A stretch of 9,919 bases of DNA. It comes from JBKPHS01 sp046729975 (lineage in GTDB: Bacteria > Actinomycetota > Thermoleophilia > Solirubrobacterales > Thermoleophilaceae). The notes below the pieces were generated by a model. That model was not told the origin of the DNA. It did no database searches and saw only the letters and a program-made list of their open reading frames with translations. A program made the translations under genes and the position numbers. The DNA is taken from positions 1-9,919 of the forward strand of contig JBKPHS010000039.1 in the NCBI GenBank assembly GCA_046729975.1, read 5' to 3'. Every line of letters starts with the position of its first letter. Positions within the stretch are counted from its first letter, which is position 1. Shown in pieces: positions 5,656 through 9,919 of the stretch.

Positions 5656-5916
5656 GTCGAGGCGGTGCGCGAGCTATTCAAGCGGTTCGACGAAAGCGAG
5701 TTCGAAGGGCTGCGTGACGCGCTCGAGACGTCCTCCTCCCTCCCTGAGTCTGCAACGAAGATGGGCGAGCTCGGCCGATGGCACCTCGATTGGCTGCACC
5801 CAGATGTTGAGCTTGACGCCTCCGCGCTGCCGGCGATGCCAGCGGCACAGGCCGCACGCCATCGCCGCCGCGGCCTTCACGCCATCGAGAGGGGGCGAAG
5901 CGAGGACTCGGCGTGA
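5641..5916 (+). pseudogene. SnoaL-like protein, copy 3, C-terminally truncated
   Basis: The frame opens with MSQENVEAVRELFKRFDESE and keeps family features as far as LDWLHPDVELDASALPAMPA. An Arg-rich stretch (RHRRRGLHAIERG, near where relatives have a YRGRxGL block) follows, and it stops after 91 residues. Relatives, including copy 2 next door, are about 135 residues, so the second half of the fold, with the last strands and helix, is missing. It starts two bases after the stop of copy 2 with GGGAG from that gene's last codons as ribosome site. The truncation lies just before the GGTTGCA pair at the right end of the putative element, so the loss could have come with element formation. It could still be translated, but a stable NTF2 fold is unlikely. 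Confidence 0.65.
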
Positions 5917-5925
5917 TTCGGCCAG

Positions 5926-5943
5926 GGTTGCAGAATGGTTGCA
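5926..5943. repeat. GGTTGCA direct-repeat pair, right end
   Basis: GGTTGCA occurs at 5926-5932 and 5937-5943, 11 bp start to start, about 80 bp inside the right tRNA repeat. It has the same sequence and orientation as the left pair. Confidence 0.45.
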
Positions 5944-5987
5944 GGGACTACGCGGTGGCACTGGTACAACGGCCGGCCAGAAACGAC

Positions 5988-6014
5988 GAAAGCCCGCGTG
6001 GTTGCGGGGCTTTC
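5988..6014 (-). terminator. Hairpin terminator after tRNA-Lys
   Basis: On the minus strand, GAAAGCCCCGC and GCGGGCTTTC pair with one bulged base around a short loop, starting seven bases after the tRNA 3' end. A mixed T-rich stretch (GTCGTTTC) follows. Position and stem strength fit an intrinsic terminator for the tRNA transcript. Confidence 0.6.
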
Positions 6015-6020
6015 TACACA

Positions 6021-6093
<73 letters not shown>

Positions 6094-6132
6094 TCGTAGC
6101 GAAGCGGGCCCGGGGGACGCGGGCCGCGGCAA

Positions 6133-6138
6133 ATTCTA
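6133..6138 (-). promoter_or_regulatory. Candidate -10 box for tRNA-Lys
   Basis: TAGAAT on the minus strand lies 39 bases before the tRNA 5' end, allowing a short 5' leader for RNase P. The -35 region is unconvincing (TGGGCG) and lies in the hairpin that follows the STAS gene. Confidence 0.35.
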
Positions 6139-6139
6139 C

Positions 6140-6158
6140 GCGCCGCTGCGAGCGGCGC
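6140..6158 (-). terminator. Hairpin after the STAS gene
   Basis: GCGCCGCT and AGCGGCGC form a perfect 8-bp stem around a 3-base loop, 18 bases after the stop of the STAS gene on the minus strand. A weak A/T-rich run (TAGAATTTG) follows. It probably ends the dcd-tat-STAS transcript and lies against the likely tRNA promoter. Confidence 0.5.
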
Positions 6159-6176
6159 CCACGTGCGTCTAGGGGG

Positions 6177-6557
6177 CTAGCCGGCGTCCCCGCTCGCGGA
6201 CGCCAGTGCCTGCTCGCGGGTCTCGTGGATCGGGAAGACGCGGTCGAGTCCGGTGATCTCGAAGATCTTCACGATGTTCTGGTCGCTGCAGACGAGCGAC
6301 AGCGTGCCCCCGGACGGCCGTAGGCGCTTGACGCCGCCGACCAGCACCCCGAGCGTCGTCGAGTCGATGAAGGTGGCGCTCGACAGGTCCACCACGACCT
6401 GCTTCTTGCCGTCCTCGATGACCTGGACCATCCGCTCCTTGAACTCCGGCGCGGTGTAGAGGTCGACTTCGCCGCCGAGTTCGATCACATGGGTCTCGTC
6501 GTCGATCGCTTCGTCGTTGATCTGGAAGTTCACCTGGCTCCTCGATCCGTCGTTCAA
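6177..6557 (-). CDS. STAS-domain anti-sigma factor antagonist
   Basis: This is a single STAS domain of 126 residues. The central motif VVVDLSSATFIDSTTLGVLV (54-73) contains the D-S-T (65-67) in which Ser66 is the expected phosphorylation site. By family, the unphosphorylated form binds an anti-sigma serine kinase (RsbW/SpoIIAB type) and frees a sigma factor. No such kinase or sigma gene is in the window, so the partner is encoded elsewhere. Two starts are possible. TTG at 6557 has a strong GGGAGGAGGGG eight bases upstream. GTG at 6533 has GAGGAG close by and would give a product starting MNFQIND, eight residues shorter. It lies 35 bases after the TPR-like gene and ends the gene run. Confidence 0.9.
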   Translation of the reverse strand: MNDGSRSQVNFQINDEAIDDETHVIELGGEVDLYTAPEFKERMVQVIEDGKKQVVVDLSSATFIDSTTLGVLVGGVKRLRPSGGTLSLVCSDQNIVKIFEITGLDRVFPIHETREQALASASGDAG

Positions 6558-6592
6558 AGTCGTGTCCCCTCCTCCCGCGAAGATACGCGGGC

Positions 6593-7270
6593 TCAGCGTT
6601 GCGAGTTGCCTCCTTGCGCCTTCGCCTGGGCGCCCGCAGCCTTGGCCTGCTCGACCTGCTGCTTAACGCTACTACGCTCGCCAGCGGGAGCGAGGTCGAT
6701 GGCCTTCTGACCCGCGAGGTCCGCCTTGCGGGTCTGCCCCGCCAGGCTCGCATAGAGGGCGAGCTGGACGTAGGCGGACGAGCTCGGACGTTGCTCGGCG
6801 GCGACTTCGGCCGCCGTTACGCCCTTGGCCGGCTGGTTGAGCCCGTTCGGTCCGTAGGCCTGCAGCATGAGGAAGGCGAGCGATGCCTCGACCCGCTTGG
6901 GCTCGAGCGCCAGGTAGCGCTCCCAGGCCGCCGACGCAGCTCGCAGCTCGTCCTTCGCGTCGTTCGGCACGCGGCCCGTGTTTGGATCCGCCTCCGACGA
7001 AGCGAGCTGGTAGTTGCTCCTGATCATGTCCTTCAGCGCCGCCTCGTCGCGCGGGTTGGCCCGCACCCGCTGCTCGGCGCGGTCGATCCGCTCCTGGATC
7101 GCCGAGTTGCCGCCCCCGCCCCCGCTGCGCTCGCTGAAGGCGTCGAACAGGCCGCCCGAGACGTCGCCTCCGATGCCGAACAGCACGAGGCCGCCGCCCA
7201 TCAGTACGGCGAGCATCAGGTAGGTCCCCTGGACGACGCGGCGGCGGCGGCCTTTCAGGTCAAAGAGCAT
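6593..7270 (-). CDS. Membrane-anchored TPR-like protein
   Basis: The 225-aa product has a basic N-terminus (LKGRRRR), one transmembrane helix (about 14-34, GTYLMLAVLMGGGLVLFGIGG) and a Gly-rich linker (50-54). A helical extracytoplasmic domain follows, with a pattern of paired helices as in tetratricopeptide repeats (IDRAEQRVRANPRDEAALKD, then SAAWERYLALEPKRVEASLA, then YVQLALYASLAGQTRKADLA). The Ala/Gln-rich tail is low complexity. Such repeats bind other proteins. It starts 23 bases after the tatC stop, in the same direction, and no clear ribosome site precedes the ATG, although a TAATAC -10-like box lies close upstream. Its place behind tatC suggests a role at the envelope or in export, but this is inferred from position only. 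Confidence 0.75.
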   Translation of the reverse strand: MLFDLKGRRRRVVQGTYLMLAVLMGGGLVLFGIGGDVSGGLFDAFSERSGGGGGNSAIQERIDRAEQRVRANPRDEAALKDMIRSNYQLASSEADPNTGRVPNDAKDELRAASAAWERYLALEPKRVEASLAFLMLQAYGPNGLNQPAKGVTAAEVAAEQRPSSSAYVQLALYASLAGQTRKADLAGQKAIDLAPAGERSSVKQQVEQAKAAGAQAKAQGGNSQR

Positions 7271-7293
7271 CGGCCGAAGAGGGTATTAGCTCG

Positions 7294-8061
7294 TCAGCCC
7301 TCCGCCGAGGCCACCGCGTCGCGGACCTCTTCAGGTGGGCGCCCGAAGGCCGACGCCAGCACGATGCTGAGCTCGTAGAGCACCACCAGCGGCACCATCT
7401 CGAGCAGCATCGTGACCGGGTCGACGGTCGGCAGTAGCGCCGCGAGCACGGCGATTCCGACGATCGCAAGCCGCCTGCCGCGTCGCAGCTTCTCGGGCGT
7501 CGTCAGGCCGAGCCTCGTCGCCGCGATGACGCCCACCGGGACCTGGAACAGGATTCCCATCGATAGCAGCGTGAGCGAGACGAAGCTGTAGTAGTCGCGC
7601 GCGCGCAGCTCGGTGTTGAACTCATCGGCGTTGAAGCCGAGCAGGAACTTGATCGCGGGCGGCAGCACGACGAAGTAGCAGAACAGGACTCCGGCCACGA
7701 ACAGCAGCGGGACCATCAGGAGCAGGGGGAGCGCGACCCGGCGCTCGCTCGGGCTGAACGCGGGCAGCACGAACGCATAGGCCTGGTAGAGCACGACCGG
7801 CAGCGCGATCAGCAGCGCCGCGTATAGCGAGACCGTGACCGTGGTCAGGAAGGGCTCGGTCGGGCTCAGCGTGACCGGCTGCTCGCCGGCCGGCAGGGGG
7901 TCGTTGACGATCTCGAGGATCAGGTGGTTCTGCCACACGCAGAACGCGAATGCCACGATGACCGCGAGTGCCGAGACGATCAGCCGCGTGCGCAGCTCGT
8001 CGAGATGCTCGACGAGGGTCAGCCGGTCCTCGTGCGCGACGGGCCTGAGCTTCTTGGCCAC
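7294..8061 (-). CDS. tatC: Twin-arginine translocase subunit TatC
   Basis: TatC is the polytopic receptor that recognises twin-arginine signal peptides and recruits TatA for export of folded proteins. The 255-aa length and about six hydrophobic segments fit the family. Diagnostic motifs are HLDELRTRL (19-27), SPTEPF (66-71), LYQAYAFVLPAFSPSERR (91-108, with Glu106 at the conserved glutamate position) and a late DPVTMLLEMVPLVVLYE (214-230). The start is a GTG at 8061, 16 bases after the tatA stop and without an obvious ribosome site, so translation is probably coupled to tatA. Together with the adjacent tatA, and with no tatB present, this suggests a minimal TatAC system or a TatB encoded elsewhere. 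Confidence 0.97.
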   Translation of the reverse strand: MAKKLRPVAHEDRLTLVEHLDELRTRLIVSALAVIVAFAFCVWQNHLILEIVNDPLPAGEQPVTLSPTEPFLTTVTVSLYAALLIALPVVLYQAYAFVLPAFSPSERRVALPLLLMVPLLFVAGVLFCYFVVLPPAIKFLLGFNADEFNTELRARDYYSFVSLTLLSMGILFQVPVGVIAATRLGLTTPEKLRRGRRLAIVGIAVLAALLPTVDPVTMLLEMVPLVVLYELSIVLASAFGRPPEEVRDAVASAEG

Positions 8062-8077
8062 GGCGGAGCGCGGTGGC

Positions 8078-8338
8078 CTAGGGAGCGGCGTCGCCGGGCC
8101 GCGGGCCCGGGGCGGGCTCTCGCTCCTCGGCGGGGCGGTGCTCGGCGGTGTCGACCTTCGTGGAGGACGGCTCCAGCTCGGGCCGCTCGTCGTCCTTGTC
8201 CTTGCCGGTGACCGAGTCCTTGAACTCCCTCATCCCGCGACCGAGCGATCGGCCGAGGTCAGGCAGCCGCTTCGGGCCGAAGATGATCAGCACGATGACG
8301 AGGACGATGATGATCTCAAGGGGGCCGATGTTCGGCAT
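8078..8338 (-). CDS. tatA: Twin-arginine translocase subunit TatA/TatE
   Basis: This 86-aa protein has a short N-terminus, a transmembrane helix (about 5-20, GPLEIIIVLVIVLIIF), the family hinge FGPKRLPDLGRSLG (20-33), an amphipathic helix (GRGMREFKDSV) and a polar, acidic-proline tail of low complexity. This matches TatA, which oligomerises around TatC to form the translocation passage. A good ribosome site (GGGAGGAA) precedes the ATG at 8338. It is followed closely by tatC and preceded by dcd, 54 bases upstream in the same direction. A TTGACC in the dcd-tatA gap resembles a -35, but no matching -10 is seen. Confidence 0.96.
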   Translation of the reverse strand: MPNIGPLEIIIVLVIVLIIFGPKRLPDLGRSLGRGMREFKDSVTGKDKDDERPELEPSSTKVDTAEHRPAEEREPAPGPRPGDAAP

Positions 8339-8392
8339 TGCATTCCTCCCGGAATACGGGTCAACCGGATGGTAGACCCTGCCCCGGCCCGG

Positions 8393-8974
8393 TTACGAGC
8401 CCTGGCGCTGCTTCTCGAAGTTGAGGTAGAAGCGGCTCGGAGTCGGCTCGGCCTGCCCTTGATACTTGCTGCCGGTCTCGTCCGAGCCGTAAGGGCGCTC
8501 GACGGGACCGTCCATGCGCATGAACGAGATCTGCCCGATCGGCATTCCGTGGTAGATCGTGATCGGCAGGTTGGCGACGTTCGACAGCTCGAGCGTCAGG
8601 TTGCCCGAGAAGCCGCTGTCGACGAAGCCGGCGGTGGAGTGGATCAGCAGCCCGAGCCGCCCCAGGGAGCTCTTGCCCTCGAGCCGCGCCACGAGGTCGT
8701 CCGGGAGCGTCACCCGCTCGAGCGTCTGGCCCAGCACGAACTCGCCGGGATGGAGGATGAACGGGTCGTCGCCCTCGACCTCCACGAGCTCGGTCAGCTC
8801 CTCCATCGGCTTGCGCACGTCGATGTAGGGATAGCGGGCGGTGTGGAAAACGCGGAACCGGCGGTCGACGCGCACGTCGATGCTGGACGGCTGGATCAGA
8901 TCGGCGTCGAGCGGCTCGACCACGATCCGCCCGGCAGCGATCTCCGAGCGGATGCTGCGATCGCTTAGTACCAC
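8393..8974 (-). CDS. dcd: dCTP deaminase, probably dUMP-forming (bifunctional)
   Basis: Dcd deaminates dCTP in the pyrimidine nucleotide pathway that feeds dTMP synthesis. The 193-aa protein is normal length. The active-site block EGKSSLGRLGLL (99-110) includes Ser102/Ser103 and Arg106, and the catalytic glutamate is expected at E129 in LELSN. It has HSTAGFVDSGFSG (112-124), with Ala-Gly where enzymes that stop at dUTP have Ala-His. Enzymes with this TAG form, such as that of Mycobacterium tuberculosis, also split dUTP to dUMP. The C-terminal SKYQGQ (169-174) and PTPSR are conserved. The start is a GTG at 8974 with no ribosome site but a TAGACT -10 box nine bases upstream, so it may be leaderless. 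It is the first gene of the minus-strand run with tatA and tatC. Confidence 0.95.
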   Translation of the reverse strand: MVLSDRSIRSEIAAGRIVVEPLDADLIQPSSIDVRVDRRFRVFHTARYPYIDVRKPMEELTELVEVEGDDPFILHPGEFVLGQTLERVTLPDDLVARLEGKSSLGRLGLLIHSTAGFVDSGFSGNLTLELSNVANLPITIYHGMPIGQISFMRMDGPVERPYGSDETGSKYQGQAEPTPSRFYLNFEKQRQGS

Positions 8975-8983
8975 GGGCGGATC

Positions 8984-8989
8984 AGTCTA
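8984..8989 (-). promoter_or_regulatory. Candidate -10 box for dcd
   Basis: TAGACT on the minus strand matches TAnnnT and sits nine bases before the GTG start, which fits a leaderless or near-leaderless transcript. No clear -35 is seen. Confidence 0.4.
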
Positions 8990-9072
8990 GCCGCGGGCGC
9001 CCAAGCGGGATACGTCCTAAGTCTCAAGTTCCTTCGGGGGATACCGATACCCCGCGTTAAGGAGAATCGACG

Positions 9073-9531
9073 ATGGACGCTCCGGGACACCAGGACGACT
9101 ACGTGAAGCGGATCGTGCTGCCGAGCGGCAAGACGATCGAGGTCGTCTGCTTCGGGGAAGCCGCCTCCTTCGGTGCCGGCGACGTCGCGCCGGATGCGAT
9201 CGCCGAGGCCGCGAGGCCGGTCGAGCAGTCCGGCCCGGCCCAGGCCCTCCACGTCTGCCCGGAGTGCGCCTCGACCCTCGTGTATCCCTGCGATTGGGAG
9301 GAGGCCGGGAAGGATTCCTGGAATGTCTCCCGCCGCTGCCCGGACTGCGAGTGGACCCACACCGGCGTCTTCGAGCAGGACCTGCTCGAGGCGTTCGACG
9401 AGGAGCTCGACCGCGGGCTGGAAGAGCTCGGCGCGGACCTGAAGCGCCTCGTCCGGGCCAATATGGCCGAGGAAATCGAGCGCTTCGCCGCGGCACTCGA
9501 GGCGGACGCGATCCTCCCGATGGACTTCTAG
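9073..9531 (+). CDS. Zinc-ribbon hypothetical protein (152 aa)
   Basis: I do not recognise a named family. The N-terminal part (12-27) reads as a beta-hairpin (KRIVLPSGKTIEVVCF). The centre has two CxxC pairs, CPEC (62-65) and CPDC (89-92), 23 residues apart, a typical zinc ribbon. The rest is a charged, helical C-terminal half rich in Glu and Leu (LLEAFDEELDRGLEELGADL and on to MAEEIERFAAALEADAI), possibly a coiled coil for dimerisation. It has no signal peptide or membrane helix, so it is cytoplasmic. A good ribosome site, AAGGAG, lies nine bases before the ATG. It is divergent from dcd and convergent with the prenyl synthase gene, so no operon suggests its role. Zinc ribbons of this kind bind nucleic acid or protein. 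Confidence 0.8.
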   Translation: MDAPGHQDDYVKRIVLPSGKTIEVVCFGEAASFGAGDVAPDAIAEAARPVEQSGPAQALHVCPECASTLVYPCDWEEAGKDSWNVSRRCPDCEWTHTGVFEQDLLEAFDEELDRGLEELGADLKRLVRANMAEEIERFAAALEADAILPMDF

Positions 9532-9543
9532 CGGCGAGCCGGC

Positions 9544-9919
9544 TCAGGCATAGCGCTCGACCACGCCGTCGGCGACGAGATCGAGCGCCCGGCGCTGGCG
9601 GTCGCTCAGCGTCGCGTCGTCGAGCGACCGCTTGGCGTCGGCGACGAAGCCCAGCGCGTGCTCGCGAGACGCCTCGAGCGCGCCGGTGGCGGCTATGCGG
9701 TCGCAGAGGGCGGCCGCCTCGACGGGAGTTGCCGCGGCGCGGCGCAGATCGAGCTCGGCGAGCGACGGGTTGCGCCTGCGGGCGAGGATCAGCGGCAGGG
9801 TGACGGTCCCGTCTAGCAGGTCGGTGCCGCGCCGCTTGCCGGTTTGCTCCTCTGACCCGGAGATGTCCAGCACGTCGTCGAAGATCTGGAACGCGAGTCC
9901 GATGTGCGAGCCGAAGGCG
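9544..9919 (-). CDS. Polyprenyl diphosphate synthase, C-terminal part (runs off the window)
   Basis: The frame is open to the window edge, so only the last 124 residues or so are seen; the true start lies beyond 9919. The visible part begins GSHIGLAFQIFDDVLDISGS, with the second aspartate-rich motif (DDVLD) of trans-isoprenyl diphosphate synthases, then the usual GTDLLDGTVTLPLILA. The Lys usually seen before the D of that block is Thr here. By family the enzyme condenses isopentenyl diphosphate with an allylic diphosphate to make chains for quinones or carotenoids. Product length is set by residues near the first motif, which is outside the window. The tail reads ALGFVADAKRSLDDATLSDR, then LDLVADGVVERYA. 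It converges on the zinc-ribbon gene with only a 12-base gap. Confidence 0.93.
   Translation of the reverse strand, partial: AFGSHIGLAFQIFDDVLDISGSEEQTGKRRGTDLLDGTVTLPLILARRRNPSLAELDLRRAAATPVEAAALCDRIAATGALEASREHALGFVADAKRSLDDATLSDRQRRALDLVADGVVERYA

Noticed and set aside
7835..8968. 377-residue plus-strand frame opposite dcd, tatA and tatC
   Set aside because: All three minus-strand genes are clear by motif; the plus frame is an antisense shadow.

Overview
The window is high-GC DNA from an actinobacterium. Small SnoaL-like proteins that begin MSQENVE, a two-component TatA/TatC system, a dCTP deaminase with the HSTAG-type (dUMP-forming) active site, and ATG or GTG starts a few bases after a TAnnnT -10 box together suggest the class Thermoleophilia (Solirubrobacterales/Gaiellales-like). 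This assignment rests on recognised sequence style, not on a search.

Layout. Positions 1-310 hold one small hypothetical gene (149-310, +). Positions 375-1130 (-) encode an unusual Ser/Arg/Gly-rich protein. Positions 1271-2721 (-) are a coupled pair: an ABC transporter ATPase whose stop overlaps the start of a secreted histidine-phosphatase-like lipoprotein by four bases. Divergent from it are a DUF899 thioredoxin-like gene (2899-3654, +) and a universal stress protein (3763-4188, +) with a leaderless-type promoter.

Positions 4189-6093 are the accessory part. A 40-bp piece of a tRNA-Lys gene (4531-4570) exactly repeats part of the intact tRNA-Lys(CTT) gene at 6021-6093 (-). The duplicated piece runs from the anticodon loop into the 3' acceptor stem, as at the ends of elements that integrate in tRNA genes. 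The roughly 1.5-kb interval between the copies carries three head-to-tail SnoaL-like genes, the last one truncated. A pair of GGTTGCA repeats, spaced about one helical turn, lies just inside each end. No integrase is visible. I read this as a small relic or non-autonomous integrative element carrying SnoaL-like cargo. Just outside it, at 4296-4417, is a broken gene that looks like the start of a small antibiotic-biosynthesis-monooxygenase-type protein.

Positions 6177-8974 (-) are a conserved-looking housekeeping run, in transcription order: dcd, tatA, tatC, a membrane-anchored TPR-like protein, and a STAS anti-sigma-factor antagonist. The Tat genes export folded proteins and the STAS protein belongs to a partner-switching sigma control circuit whose kinase is not in the window. 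Positions 9073-9531 (+) encode a small zinc-ribbon protein. The window ends inside a polyprenyl diphosphate synthase gene (9544 to beyond 9919, -).

Most long open frames opposite these genes are GC-rich shadows and are left out.
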